A DNA stretch of 64,000 bases from an uncultured Lachnospiraceae bacterium (GCA_949840465.1 CATKXE010000009.1:1-64000); one strand, 5' to 3'. Shown: positions 27,479 to 37,704, numbered from the stretch's first letter. Translations and numbers: made by a program. Notes: generated by a model from the letters alone, not told the origin.

Positions 27479-29077
27479 TTACGAAAACATTTTTTTGTAC
27501 TGCTTCGGCGTCACTCCAACATATTTCTTAAACAATTTGCTGAAATACTTCGCATCCTGATAGCCCACCTGTTCCCCTACCTCTCCCACCCGCTGCCTGA
27601 CGTCCAACAGCATTTCTTTGGCAAGATCAAGGCGGTATTCTACCAGATATTCATTGAAATACATCCCGGTCTCCTTTTTAAACAGTTCACCAAGATATTT
27701 GGGATTTAAATACACTATATCCGCGGCTTCCTTTAGGCTCACATCCTCTTTATAGTGTTTCGCTATATAGCTCTTTACGATTTCTACCGCTCTCTGTTTT
27801 TTATTCTGGCTGTTCTTTTCATGATATACTTTTATCTCCGTCAGGGCTTTATGGAGCAGGGAAACGATTTGTTCCACGCTGCCTGCCTGAAGTATTTTCC
27901 TGCTCCACCCGCCTTTTTTCCCTATCGCTTCTTCTATTTCTATCCCCTTCCTGCCCAGCGCTTTATAAAGTAAATCCAATATTTCCTGCGCCGCCTCGAA
28001 GATCAGTTCTGGATTCAGCGCGTCATTATCACGGATATTTTGCAGGATCTCTTTCATAAGCGTTCGCGCGGACATACAGTCTAATGTCTCCATATAAAAA
28101 GCCAGCCTTTTCTCCTGTTCCACACTGAAGATTTTAGAGACGTTTACATTTTCAAATTCATTTCCGCTAAGGTCTATTGTCCTCCCTGTTCCAAGCTTGA
28201 CCCGCGCACGGATGCCTTTCACCGCCGAATCATAAGATTCTTTGATCCTGCAAAGTTCCGGCACAATACATCCTATAGCGATAGTCATATGACTTTCAAA
28301 ACTGCCGGGGGTCCCGCTTCTGATTATCATTTCTTTGATTTCTTTTTTTATAGCCCCTTTCTCCTGCTCAGGGTAATTCAGAATTGCCGCGTCAAAATCC
28401 TGCATTTTCAAAACCAGCGATTCATAACATCTTTTTTCTAAAATTTTTTTCTGCGCCGGCCCAAACACGGTTCTTACATTCCCGCCGCAATCTTCCCCTG
28501 CTCCCTTATCTGTAATCCCAAGTACTACCTGAAATATGCCCGGTTGAAAAGAACATATATATTTTTCATTGATTTTTTCCAAATCCCAGAAACTGACCTC
28601 GGCTCCTGAAAGGCATCTCTGAAAATACTGAATCCGCAGCTGCTCTATACTTTCATTCAGTTTCCCTTCTATTTCTCTCTTCTTATTTTCTTCCATTTTG
28701 TTTACAAACAAATGATCTCTGATCGAAATGAGGAAGTCCGTAAGCTCCTTCCGATCCACCGGCTTTAAAATATATCCCAGCGCCCCATACTTCAACGCAC
28801 TTTGCGCGTATACAAAATCATCATATCCGCTTATAACTATAAATTTCGTATCCAGCCTGCTTTCCCTTACCCTCTGCATTAACTGTATGCCATCTATTCC
28901 TGACATTCTGATATCTGTCAGAACCAGCTGCGGACGCTGCCGTAATATCGTCTGGAGCCCGGCTTCACCGTCATAAGCCTCCTCTACGATTTCAAACCCC
29001 AAAGCGCTCCAGTCCACAATATTTTTAATTAACTGGCACACCCAGATTTCGTCATCTATTATTACTGTACGAATCAT
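27479..29077 (-). CDS. YesN-type response regulator (receiver plus AraC domain)
   Basis: A 532-residue response regulator. The N-terminal receiver has the acidic pair DDE at residues 8-10 and the phospho-acceptor Asp55 in LVLTDIRMSG. A long middle region of about 300 residues follows. The C-terminal AraC double helix-turn-helix has LKEAADIVYLNPKYLGELF and ends with YVGVTPKQYKK. It partners the adjacent histidine kinase and probably controls the transporter/glycyl radical enzyme operon in which it lies. Confidence 0.93.
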   Translation of the reverse strand: MIRTVIIDDEIWVCQLIKNIVDWSALGFEIVEEAYDGEAGLQTILRQRPQLVLTDIRMSGIDGIQLMQRVRESRLDTKFIVISGYDDFVYAQSALKYGALGYILKPVDRKELTDFLISIRDHLFVNKMEENKKREIEGKLNESIEQLRIQYFQRCLSGAEVSFWDLEKINEKYICSFQPGIFQVVLGITDKGAGEDCGGNVRTVFGPAQKKILEKRCYESLVLKMQDFDAAILNYPEQEKGAIKKEIKEMIIRSGTPGSFESHMTIAIGCIVPELCRIKESYDSAVKGIRARVKLGTGRTIDLSGNEFENVNVSKIFSVEQEKRLAFYMETLDCMSARTLMKEILQNIRDNDALNPELIFEAAQEILDLLYKALGRKGIEIEEAIGKKGGWSRKILQAGSVEQIVSLLHKALTEIKVYHEKNSQNKKQRAVEIVKSYIAKHYKEDVSLKEAADIVYLNPKYLGELFKKETGMYFNEYLVEYRLDLAKEMLLDVRQRVGEVGEQVGYQDAKYFSKLFKKYVGVTPKQYKKMFS

Positions 29078-29092
29078 CTTTTCTCACCCCGT

Positions 29093-30559
29093 TCATAAAA
29101 TCATTGATAATATCTGGCTCTGAGACGCTTCCTCTATGGACAGTTCCCCTTTCATACGCCCTTCATGCATCAATAAAATCCGGTCGCTGATCTGCAGGAT
29201 TTCCTCGATTTCTTCAGACGCGATCAAAAGACTCATTCCCTGTCTGCTCAAATCTTTCAGCCGATTATAAATTTCTTTTCGTGAATTGACATCCACCCCC
29301 GATACCGGTTCATCCATCAGCAGGATGTCAGGCGCCATGCTCAGCCATTTGCAAAGCCTGATTTTCTGTTTGATTCCTGTACTGAATTCTCCCACCGGAC
29401 GTTCTATATCAATCTCGTCCTGAAACAGATCTGCCATACAATGTTTTACTAATGCACGCTCCGCCTTTTTCCTGATAACCCCATAAGTCACAGCTCTTTT
29501 AACTGACGGCATTGTTATATTTTCCCTCACTGACAAAAAGTCCACCAGGCCGTCCGTCCCCCATCCCTCGGAAACATAGCCTATTTTTAAGGAAATGGCG
29601 TCCCCCGGGCAGTTAATTGACACTTTTTTCCCCTCTAAATAAATCTCTCCTGAAATTCTGGGATATACTCCGAATATTGCGTCTAAAAGCTGTGTCTTCC
29701 CAGACCCGACCACGCCAAGGATACCGACAATTTCACCTTTATAAAGAGAAAAACTGATGTCTTTGAGAATATCTGAATTAAGATTTTCTACACGCATTGC
29801 TTCCTTTCTGTCTTTCCCCTTTTCCAAATTCCTGGCCACGACTTCTTCGCCGGCCATCATACCTATCAGGAATTTTTCATCACATACCTGCTTCTCATAG
29901 ATCCCCATTGACATTCCGTCCCGCAGTATCATAATCCTGTCTGCAAAATTCATAATTTCCCGGACACTGTGTGTAATATAGATGATGGAAGTTCCTTTTC
30001 CGGTAAGACGTCCCAGAATCCCTTTGAGAAGAGTTTCCTCATGTTCTTTTAAAACTGTCATCGGCTCGTCGATAATGATCAGCCTGGGGTCTGTATCCAG
30101 GGCTGACGCAAGTTCAATCAGCCTTTCCCTGGCCTCCCCCAGGTTTTCATAGATCCTGTCAGGCTGTAAATGGAGCCCGACCATCCGCAGGAGTTCACAG
30201 GACCGTACATACTGCCTCTTTTTATCCAACAGGAACCTGTCTTCCCGTCCTAAAAACAAATTTTCCATGACCGTCAGATTTTTGATATATCTGCCGTCAC
30301 GGTGCACATACCGGATTCCAAGGTCGTTTGCATCCTGCGGCGACTGAATGACCCGCATTTCCTCTTCCACAAAAATGCTGCCCTGATCTTTGGAAGCAAT
30401 ACCTGTTAAAATTTCAACAAGCATTGTCTTGCCCGCTCCGTTTGCCCCGATTAAAACTAAGATTTCGCCTTCCAACACGTTGAAAGAAACATCCTGCAAA
30501 ATCGCCCTGTGGTTGATCACTTTTGAAATATGCTCCATCCGTAAAATTTCTTTTCTCAA
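29093..30559 (-). CDS. Orphan RbsA-like double ATPase
   Basis: A 488-residue protein with two ABC ATPase domains like sugar importer subunits. Domain 1 has an intact Walker A (GANGAGKT, residues 38-45) and Walker B (LIIIDEP), but the signature is LGEARERL instead of LSGGQ-like. Domain 2 has GVVGSGKTQ and LLMDEPVSGVDV, with the signature altered to FSTGIKQK. No permease or binding protein accompanies it; the complete transporter of the locus has its own ATPase at 36172-37659. It begins the group with the two-component genes (gap 15 bases), so it may be a swapped-in second ATPase or a signalling component rather than a transport motor. Confidence 0.85.
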   Translation of the reverse strand: MRKEILRMEHISKVINHRAILQDVSFNVLEGEILVLIGANGAGKTMLVEILTGIASKDQGSIFVEEEMRVIQSPQDANDLGIRYVHRDGRYIKNLTVMENLFLGREDRFLLDKKRQYVRSCELLRMVGLHLQPDRIYENLGEARERLIELASALDTDPRLIIIDEPMTVLKEHEETLLKGILGRLTGKGTSIIYITHSVREIMNFADRIMILRDGMSMGIYEKQVCDEKFLIGMMAGEEVVARNLEKGKDRKEAMRVENLNSDILKDISFSLYKGEIVGILGVVGSGKTQLLDAIFGVYPRISGEIYLEGKKVSINCPGDAISLKIGYVSEGWGTDGLVDFLSVRENITMPSVKRAVTYGVIRKKAERALVKHCMADLFQDEIDIERPVGEFSTGIKQKIRLCKWLSMAPDILLMDEPVSGVDVNSRKEIYNRLKDLSRQGMSLLIASEEIEEILQISDRILLMHEGRMKGELSIEEASQSQILSMIL

Positions 30560-30676
30560 TTCGACACCTCGTTTATGTTTGTATATAAATTATACTAAAC
30601 TTTTTCCTTTGCCGAAACAGCATATTTTTTCCTGACAGTATCCGCTCTGTTTTTATCTTTCCCGGTATCTGCTGAT

Positions 30677-31600
30677 CTAACCTCCGATTTCAACCGGGAG
30701 TTTAAATTGTGCCTCCAGGAAATTCTTCCAGTATTCCATGGCAGAATCTTCCGGCGCTTCGGTTTTGCCCATACTATATTCGTGCGCCAATGCCTGATAT
30801 TTACTCCTGCCCATGTTATGATAAGGAAGCAGGTTCACCTTATGCAGCCGTCCATGCTCTTTTTGCGCTCTTGCAAATTCCCCCAGCATGGTAAAGTTCT
30901 TTTCCGTATCGTTAAAACCAGGAATAAGCGGAATGCGCAGAGACACTTCACATCCCAGTTCCTGCACCAGCATCCGGATATTGTCCAGTATTTTTTCATT
31001 GGGTACTCCAACCACTTCTTCATGCCGCCTGGTATCCATATGCTTTATATCCAGCAGAAAATGATCCACGCAGCGGGCCAGGCTTTTGAATACGCTTTTT
31101 TCTGCATAAGCATTGCTTTCTAACGCTGTATCCAACCCATTCTCCCTGCACATGGAAAGAAACTGTATTAAAAAATCCGGCTGCAGGGTCGGCTCCCCGC
31201 CGGATACGGTCACTCCGCCATTTGAATTCCGGTAAAACGGGGAATCTTTCATCACTTCATCAAGCAGCCTGCCCGTCGTAATCTCTTCTCCAAATATCTG
31301 ATAGCACTCCCGGCTGCAGTACCGTTCACATAGTCCGCACAAATTGCATTTTTCCCGGTCTATCCTTTCGGGTCTGGAAAGATCCAGCGCTTTTTGCGGG
31401 CATCTGCTGATACAGTCTTTGCACTGTATGCATTTATGTTCATAAAAACCCAGTTCCGGTAAATGTTTCTGCGACTCCGGATTCGCGCACCAGGGGCATT
31501 TGAGCTGGCACCCCTTAAAAAAAACCGTAGTCCTGATTCCCGGGCCGTCGTGGATACAATATCTCTGTATGCTGTATATCATTCCCTTTTTTTCTTGCAT
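30677..31600 (-). CDS. Glycyl radical enzyme activase (radical SAM)
   Basis: A 307-residue radical SAM enzyme of the pyruvate-formate-lyase activase type. It uses S-adenosylmethionine to install the glycyl radical in its partner. The radical SAM cluster ligands are Cys31, Cys35 and Cys38 (GCQLKCPWC). A two-cluster ferredoxin insert follows (CIQCKDCISRCP and CNLCGLCERYC), typical for activases of dehydratase-type glycyl radical enzymes. GGEPTLQ is the SAM-binding glycine motif. It lies 81 bases behind the glycyl radical enzyme and clearly serves it. Confidence 0.95.
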   Translation of the reverse strand: MQEKKGMIYSIQRYCIHDGPGIRTTVFFKGCQLKCPWCANPESQKHLPELGFYEHKCIQCKDCISRCPQKALDLSRPERIDREKCNLCGLCERYCSRECYQIFGEEITTGRLLDEVMKDSPFYRNSNGGVTVSGGEPTLQPDFLIQFLSMCRENGLDTALESNAYAEKSVFKSLARCVDHFLLDIKHMDTRRHEEVVGVPNEKILDNIRMLVQELGCEVSLRIPLIPGFNDTEKNFTMLGEFARAQKEHGRLHKVNLLPYHNMGRSKYQALAHEYSMGKTEAPEDSAMEYWKNFLEAQFKLPVEIGG

Positions 31601-31681
31601 GGTAATCTCCTTTTCTCAAAATATGCAGGCAGCGGCCTTGAATATTCAAGGCCGCCTGAAAGCATGCTCCTATATCTCCAC

Positions 31682-34051
31682 TTAAAATTGCATCTGCGTC
31701 CGATCTATGATATCATCCTGCACTTCTTTGTTTAAGTCCACAAAAAATGCTGTATATCCGGCAACCCGCACTACCAGATCCTTGTATTCCTCCGGTTTTA
31801 GCTGAGCCGCCCTTAAAGTCTCTGCGGATACTACGTTAAACTGAATATGGAACCCTCCTTCCTCAAAAAACGTCTTTATCAAGGATACCAGAGACTTCAG
31901 CCCTTTTTCTCCTTTCAATGCGTTTGGATGATATTTCTGGTTATACTGTGTGCCATTCGTCACAAGCACATGATCCAAATGGGCCACAGAAAGGGCTGAC
32001 TGTGTAGGGCCGTTCTTCTCGCTTCCATGCGCCGGGGTACATGCCTCCGCAATCGGAGTCCCTGCAAGCCTTCCGTTTGGAGTCGCGCCGCAGTTGGCGC
32101 CGAATGGGACATTTGCAGAATTGGAATACTGTCCGGGTACAAAGACGCCGCCCCTTGGATTTTTGTACTGGCCGACTTCATCGCAAAATCTCTTCAAAAC
32201 TTCCCTGGCAATGCTATCCACATAGGGAATATTATTTCCATACTTAGGCGCATCCTTCAAAAGCATCGTCCTGATTTCTTCATATCCCTGGAAATCATGT
32301 TCCAATGCCTCCATCAGTTCCGGCATTGTAAAACGCTGCTCCTCATATACCAGCTTCCTGATCGCGGCAAAGGAGTCCGCCACATCGGCCAGGCCAACGC
32401 CCTGCGGGCCGTCATGGTTATATTTCGCCCCGCCGTCATGCACTTCTTTCCCCCGTCCGACGCAGTCTTCCGTAAATGCCGTAATATATGGGAGGGTCAC
32501 CCATTTGGCGTGCATTGTGTTTACAACGTTGGTGGTTTCGACCATCAGCTTCAATGCATAAGATAATTGTTCATAAAATGCTTCCGTAAATTCTTCATAG
32601 GAAGCCATCTCACGGGCTTTTTTCGTCTTCGGTCCGACCTGCCTGCCTGTTTTCGCGTCATAGCCTCCATTTAACGTGATTTCCAGGCACTTCACCAGAT
32701 TGAAATAACCGGAATTGGCAAAATGGCACATCTGGCCTTGCAGCCCCATCTCCACGCATCCCGCAACACCCCAGTTACGCCTTGCATCTTTCATACTTAC
32801 CCCGCGGTTCATCAGGGAGGGGATCGCGATCTCATCATTATAGACCGCAGGCATTCCAAGCCCTACCCGGATCACTTCCGCGCATTTCAGCAGATAATCT
32901 TCTGTCGAATTTTTATGTACCCTGACACACACAGAAGGCTGAGGCATCTTTACTTTCATGGTTGTATCCAGACAGATCCATGTCAGTTCATTGACCGAAT
33001 CTCTTCCCTCTTCATCTGTCCCTCCAAGCGTGATAGTCTGGGAAATCGGATGCCCGCCGAAATATCTGGTGTCTTCCTGATTCCATACCTCAATGATTTC
33101 TCCGCATTTCAGCCAAAACGAATCCATCAGTTCTTCCGCGAACTCTCTCGATAAAATCCCTTTTTCCCTGTCCGCTTTATAAAACGGATACAGGAAAAAG
33201 TCCAGCCGTCCTACCGACAGGCCTGTGCCGTCTGACTCGATTTGCGCAATCAACTGCTGGAACCATACGCACTGTACAGCTTCATAAAAATCCCGCGGCG
33301 CATGGTATGGAACCCATTCACAGTTTTCGGCAATCCGCAGCAATTCCTCTTTTCTTGCCGCGTCCTGTTCGGAAACCGCCATTTCCCTTGCCAGCGCTGC
33401 ATACCGCTTTGCAAAATCCCTTACCGCCTCACATACGATAATGACTGCCTTATAAACAGATATTTTTTCAAAATCTTCCGGATTCACATAGTCCAGCTTT
33501 TTTAAATGCTGTTCACATTCTCTTTGGATCCCTTCAAATCCTGATTTCAGCACTTTTTCAAAATTGAGCAGGAAATGTCCTGTCCCCTTGGCCATCGTAT
33601 AACTGCAGGTAAATACATTCGCATGGATGCTGTCAACTGCTTCCTGAGGCAGCAATGCCATCGTACGTTCATACACATTCTTCCCCTTCCAGTATGGGGC
33701 GATAGACCGGATCTGTTCCTTTGCCTCTTCCGATATCCTGAATCGGGATCCCTCCCGCTTTTCAAATGTATCCAGTTCATCCAAAAACCAGAGGTTGATC
33801 TGGGGATGAAGCGGAGCCGCCCTTCTTGCGCTGCCCTGATTCCCCACCAGAAGTTCGTCCTCATGTATCAAAACCGTCATCTTTTCCAATGTATCTTTCA
33901 GCGCCAGCGCCGCACGAACCACCGACGGCTGGTTTTCGCTCTTTTTATAGGACTCCGTCCAGATCACCGCACGTTCGGGGCAGATAATCGGTTCTGTGTC
34001 AATCAACGTTTTCCGAATCCGTTCAATTCTTTTTGTTGCTTTTGCTGCCAT
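31682..34051 (-). CDS. Glycyl radical enzyme of the dehydratase/lyase group, unknown substrate
   Basis: A 789-residue glycyl radical enzyme. The C-terminal radical loop is RVAGYTAFF with Gly765; the thiyl cysteine and base are Cys432 and Glu434 in GCVEMG. Compared from memory with glycerol dehydratase numbering, His164 is kept (His159), whereas His281/Ser282 become Thr276/Gly277 (ESDGTG), Tyr339 becomes His334 and Asp447 becomes Asn446. It is thus unlikely to use glycerol or propane-1,2-diol, and I see no basis to call it choline lyase or hydroxyproline dehydratase. It lies between the ABC transporter genes and its activase, with no microcompartment shell genes. Being oxygen-sensitive, it implies anaerobic use of the imported compound. 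Confidence 0.93.
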   Translation of the reverse strand: MAAKATKRIERIRKTLIDTEPIICPERAVIWTESYKKSENQPSVVRAALALKDTLEKMTVLIHEDELLVGNQGSARRAAPLHPQINLWFLDELDTFEKREGSRFRISEEAKEQIRSIAPYWKGKNVYERTMALLPQEAVDSIHANVFTCSYTMAKGTGHFLLNFEKVLKSGFEGIQRECEQHLKKLDYVNPEDFEKISVYKAVIIVCEAVRDFAKRYAALAREMAVSEQDAARKEELLRIAENCEWVPYHAPRDFYEAVQCVWFQQLIAQIESDGTGLSVGRLDFFLYPFYKADREKGILSREFAEELMDSFWLKCGEIIEVWNQEDTRYFGGHPISQTITLGGTDEEGRDSVNELTWICLDTTMKVKMPQPSVCVRVHKNSTEDYLLKCAEVIRVGLGMPAVYNDEIAIPSLMNRGVSMKDARRNWGVAGCVEMGLQGQMCHFANSGYFNLVKCLEITLNGGYDAKTGRQVGPKTKKAREMASYEEFTEAFYEQLSYALKLMVETTNVVNTMHAKWVTLPYITAFTEDCVGRGKEVHDGGAKYNHDGPQGVGLADVADSFAAIRKLVYEEQRFTMPELMEALEHDFQGYEEIRTMLLKDAPKYGNNIPYVDSIAREVLKRFCDEVGQYKNPRGGVFVPGQYSNSANVPFGANCGATPNGRLAGTPIAEACTPAHGSEKNGPTQSALSVAHLDHVLVTNGTQYNQKYHPNALKGEKGLKSLVSLIKTFFEEGGFHIQFNVVSAETLRAAQLKPEEYKDLVVRVAGYTAFFVDLNKEVQDDIIDRTQMQF

Positions 34052-34076
34052 ACTAATCCCTCCTTACCGTCTCTTT

Positions 34077-35096
34077 CTAAAATACAGAATCTGGATCATA
34101 TACGTCGTCTACATTATCCTCTGTAATTAATTGTGAAGGCATATCAATCACCTTATCTACCTTCTCTCCGTCAATTAATTTTATTGCCGTCTTTACGCCT
34201 TCCGCCCCCGGGAATGGATAGGTGAATGTCCCAACCATAGAACCGGCTTTAATTGCTTCATAAGCTTCCTTCTGTCCGTCAATACTGATAATCTTAATCT
34301 CCTCGCGGCCCGCTGATTTCAGCGCTTTCATAGCGCCAAGAGCCATAACGTCGCACTGTGCATAAATCACTTCAATTTCACCTTCCGGATATGCCTGAAG
34401 CAGATTCTCCGTCACTTCAATCGCATCGGTCTCAATCCAGTTTCCCGGCTGCTGGGCAACCATTTCTATCTCGCTTCCTTCCAACGCTTCGTCCACCGGC
34501 TCCGTCCTGTCGCGGCAGGGGGATGATCCTGGCGTTCCCTGAATCTCAACCAGCCTGGTAAAACTGTTTTCTGTCATATATTCCCTGATAAATTCTCCGG
34601 CCGCTTTACCGATATCTTTATTGTTCGCCCCTATAAAGCAAGTCCAGTCATCTCCTTCCAGCTCCCGGTCAAGCACGATAACGTGAATCCCCTGATCATA
34701 TGCCTTTTTGCATACGTCTGTCAAAGGCTGGCTTTCAATGGGGCTGATCAGGATTGCATCCACTCCTTTCGTGATAAGATCTTCCACATCAGAAATCTGT
34801 TTTGTTGAACTTCCGTCTGCATCGGTAACGGTTAATTGTACGTCGTCATGTTTTTTGGCTTCTGTAGTTACATCTTCTACAAGACCGGCTCTCCAGGCCT
34901 GGCTTGTCGTATCAATGGACATTCCGATTTTATAGATTCTGGAGTCTCCCTGGTTATCCGGCGCCCCGCTTTCTGTGCTGCCTGCCCCATCGCCCGCCGT
35001 GCTGCCCTTTGCGTCATCTCCTGTACTGCATCCTGTCATTACTGCTGCAAATACCATTGTCATCCCCAGCAGCATTGCCAATACCTTTTTCTTCAT
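34077..35096 (-). CDS. Ribose-type sugar-binding lipoprotein of ABC transporter
   Basis: A 339-residue substrate-binding protein of the RbsB/periplasmic-binding 4 family. It has a lipoprotein signal (MKKK, hydrophobic stretch, VMTGC), then a Ser/Gly/Asp linker, and the binding fold beginning YKIGMSIDTTSQAW. Conserved elements include ILISPIESQPL, VIVLDRE and IISIDGQ. ATG 35096 is preferred over the upstream start at 35123 because AAAGGAG precedes it and the signal peptide begins there. It is anchored outside the membrane and delivers substrate to the permease encoded just upstream. The tryptophan- and arginine-containing cleft fits a sugar, but which sugar is unknown. Confidence 0.93.
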   Translation of the reverse strand: MKKKVLAMLLGMTMVFAAVMTGCSTGDDAKGSTAGDGAGSTESGAPDNQGDSRIYKIGMSIDTTSQAWRAGLVEDVTTEAKKHDDVQLTVTDADGSSTKQISDVEDLITKGVDAILISPIESQPLTDVCKKAYDQGIHVIVLDRELEGDDWTCFIGANNKDIGKAAGEFIREYMTENSFTRLVEIQGTPGSSPCRDRTEPVDEALEGSEIEMVAQQPGNWIETDAIEVTENLLQAYPEGEIEVIYAQCDVMALGAMKALKSAGREEIKIISIDGQKEAYEAIKAGSMVGTFTYPFPGAEGVKTAIKLIDGEKVDKVIDMPSQLITEDNVDDVYDPDSVF

Positions 35097-35132
35097 CACT
35101 GTTTCTCCTTTCAATCTTTGCATTTTTTGTTT

Positions 35133-36170
35133 TTATTTTTTGTGCTCCATGGAATTAAATACGACGGCTAAAATAATAATTCCTCCCCGGACCACATATT
35201 GATAATAGGTCGATATATTCGTGAGATTTAAGATATTATTGACAATCCCTATAATAATCGCACCTATCACCGTCCCCACAATCGTCCCTACCCCGCCTGT
35301 CAGCTTTGCGCCTCCGATTACGCATGCTGCAATGGCGTCCATTTCATAAGACTGTCCAAGCGTAGGGTCTCCTGTTGTTGTACGTGCAGTCAGTACAATG
35401 CCTGCCGCTGCCGCCAATACGCCTGAGAGTACATAGGCCATTGTCTTATAAAGGTCTATATTAATTCCGGCAACCCTGGCTGCTTCCTGGTTTCCTCCAA
35501 TCGCCTTGATATAGCGGCCAAAAATAGTCTCATTGAGCAGAAAGGCCATGATCACCGCTATGATAATCAGCACAATCACCTGTGTAGGAATATTCAGGAC
35601 TCTTCCATCCCCTAAAAATTTTACCTTATCCGCGGTTTCTGAATCCATATATACTGGTTTACCGTCCGATATCAGAAGGGCAATCCCCCTGTATAATGTC
35701 AAGGTACCGATTGTCATAATAAAGGGCTGTATCTTTGCCTTGCAGATCAGTATTCCGTTAAACAGCCCCAGAATCCCGCCCACGATCAGCAGCAGAATCA
35801 TCGGAATGATGATCCCCGCCCTGCTGTCCGGCACGATCTTCCCCAACAGGGCCATGAGCCAGTGAAAAGGGCCTGTCGCGGAAGCGGTATCATATAATAC
35901 CGCAAACATAACGGAAGTCACGCCTACCACAGAACCTATGGAAATGTCAATTCCGCCTGTCATGATCACCATCAGAAGCCCGATTGATAAAATCCCGTTT
36001 GCAGAAACCTGACGCAGTACGTTTAATATATTATTGGGGGATAAAAACACTTCTGATAATAATGACGCAAAAATGATCAGAACCAATAACACCAGTACAG
36101 AGCTATATTTTTCTACAACCAGTTTACGTACTTCCACTACCTTACCCGTATTTTCTTTTTGGCTTTCCAT
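35133..36170 (-). CDS. Sugar ABC transporter permease (RbsC type)
   Basis: A 345-residue membrane permease with about eight to ten hydrophobic segments. The family motifs are TGGIDISIGSV near residue 75, and the cytoplasmic loop GGNQEAARVAGI that docks the ATPase. It forms the channel for the ribose-type importer with the ATPase (one base away) and the binding lipoprotein. Confidence 0.94.
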   Translation of the reverse strand: MESQKENTGKVVEVRKLVVEKYSSVLVLLVLIIFASLLSEVFLSPNNILNVLRQVSANGILSIGLLMVIMTGGIDISIGSVVGVTSVMFAVLYDTASATGPFHWLMALLGKIVPDSRAGIIIPMILLLIVGGILGLFNGILICKAKIQPFIMTIGTLTLYRGIALLISDGKPVYMDSETADKVKFLGDGRVLNIPTQVIVLIIIAVIMAFLLNETIFGRYIKAIGGNQEAARVAGINIDLYKTMAYVLSGVLAAAAGIVLTARTTTGDPTLGQSYEMDAIAACVIGGAKLTGGVGTIVGTVIGAIIIGIVNNILNLTNISTYYQYVVRGGIIILAVVFNSMEHKK

Positions 36171-36171
36171 T

Positions 36172-37659
36172 CTAATTTCCTCCTGTTGCTGATAATAAAA
36201 TATTTTCTTCTGTCGCCTCTGACGCCTGTATCTCGCCGCTTATTTTTCCATTGCACATTACAAGCACCCGGTCGCTCATCCCGATCACTTCGGGAAGTTC
36301 TGAAGAAATCATAAGCACTGCCGCTCCTCTGTCCGCCATATCCCGGACAATCTTATATATTTCTGTTTTGGTTCCTACATCCACCCCTCTTGTAGGCTCG
36401 TCAATGATAATCACCCTGGCCTCTGTGAGCATCGCCCGGGCAATCATGGCTTTTTGCTGATTTCCTCCCGACAGCTCTCCGACCGCCTGATTTCCATCTA
36501 TACATTTTACCTTTAGCAGATCCATGTACTTCTTTACGGCATCCCTTTCCTGCCTGTGGTTGATTACTCCTGTTTTTGCCCAGTTTTTTAAGGTAGAAAT
36601 GGAAATATTATCATAGATAGACATGCCCAGCAGCAGGCCATCGCCTTTCCTGTCTTCCGTAATATAAACGATTCCCTGTTCCAGTGCTTTACCCGGTGAT
36701 TTCACTTTTATTTCCTGGCCGTCCAGCCTGATATGGCCTTCTTCCAGGGGCGCCGCCCCAAAAATCGCCCTTGCCACCTCGCTCCGCCCGGAACCGACAA
36801 GGCCGCTGAATCCCAAAACCTCTCCGGCACAGATAGAAAAACTGACATTCTGGAATACTTTTTTATAAGATAAATTATCGACTTCCAGCCTGACCTGTCC
36901 AAAGGTTGTCGGCTTATCCGGATATATTTTCTGTATCTTTCTTCCTGTCATCATGGATATAAGGATTTCTTTTGTAACATCTTTCATTCCCCTGCTGCCC
37001 ACATACACGCCGTCTTTTAAGACAGAGCAGCTATCCGCGATCCTTGGCAGCTCTTCGAGCCGATGTGATATGTAGATCAAACTTCTCTTTTGCTGCTTCA
37101 GCTTCTGAATCAGCTCAAACAGCACATCCGTTTCCGGAAGGGTCAGTACAGATGTCGGTTCATCCATAACAATAATCCGCGCATCCATGGAAACCGCCTT
37201 TGCAATTTCCACAAACTGCTTTTGCGCCACGCTTAAATCCTTTACAAGAGTCTCGGGGCTAAAAGCGCTCCCTACCTGTTCCATGGCGTCCAATGCACAT
37301 TTCACAAGCTCTTTGTTCTTGATCACGCCTTTACGGTTCGGAATCCTGCCAAGCATGATGTTGTCTGCGACTGTGAGGCAATCCACCAATGCCTGTTCCT
37401 GATAAATGACAGCGATCCCATGCTTTTGCGACTGTGAGGGAGAGGAAATCTTCACTTTCTTCCCATCCACATAAATTTCTCCGGAGTCTTTTACATAAGC
37501 CCCTCCTAAAATCTTCATCAATGTAGATTTTCCCGCTCCGTTTTCTCCGAGTAAGGCATGGACTTCTCCTTCTTTCACTTTCAAATCAACGCCGTCCAGA
37601 GCCTTGATTCCGCCAAAATGTTTCTTTATGCCTTTCATTTCTAAAATATACTCTGACAT
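36172..37659 (-). CDS. Sugar ABC transporter ATPase (RbsA type)
   Basis: A 495-residue double ATPase. Domain 1 shows GENGAGKST, the signature LSVAQKQ and IVMDEPTSVL with ISHR; domain 2 shows GLVGSGRSE, LSGGNQQK and IIDEPTRGVDV. Both signatures are normal, in contrast to the orphan ATPase at 29093. ATG 37659 is chosen over 37671 because AAGGTGG stands before it. It is the first gene of the eight-gene minus-strand operon running to the histidine kinase. Confidence 0.95.
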   Translation of the reverse strand: MSEYILEMKGIKKHFGGIKALDGVDLKVKEGEVHALLGENGAGKSTLMKILGGAYVKDSGEIYVDGKKVKISSPSQSQKHGIAVIYQEQALVDCLTVADNIMLGRIPNRKGVIKNKELVKCALDAMEQVGSAFSPETLVKDLSVAQKQFVEIAKAVSMDARIIVMDEPTSVLTLPETDVLFELIQKLKQQKRSLIYISHRLEELPRIADSCSVLKDGVYVGSRGMKDVTKEILISMMTGRKIQKIYPDKPTTFGQVRLEVDNLSYKKVFQNVSFSICAGEVLGFSGLVGSGRSEVARAIFGAAPLEEGHIRLDGQEIKVKSPGKALEQGIVYITEDRKGDGLLLGMSIYDNISISTLKNWAKTGVINHRQERDAVKKYMDLLKVKCIDGNQAVGELSGGNQQKAMIARAMLTEARVIIIDEPTRGVDVGTKTEIYKIVRDMADRGAAVLMISSELPEVIGMSDRVLVMCNGKISGEIQASEATEENILLSATGGN

Positions 37660-37704
37660 GATACACACCACCTTGCTGAGTTCTGATATAGATTATAAAA
37701 AATA

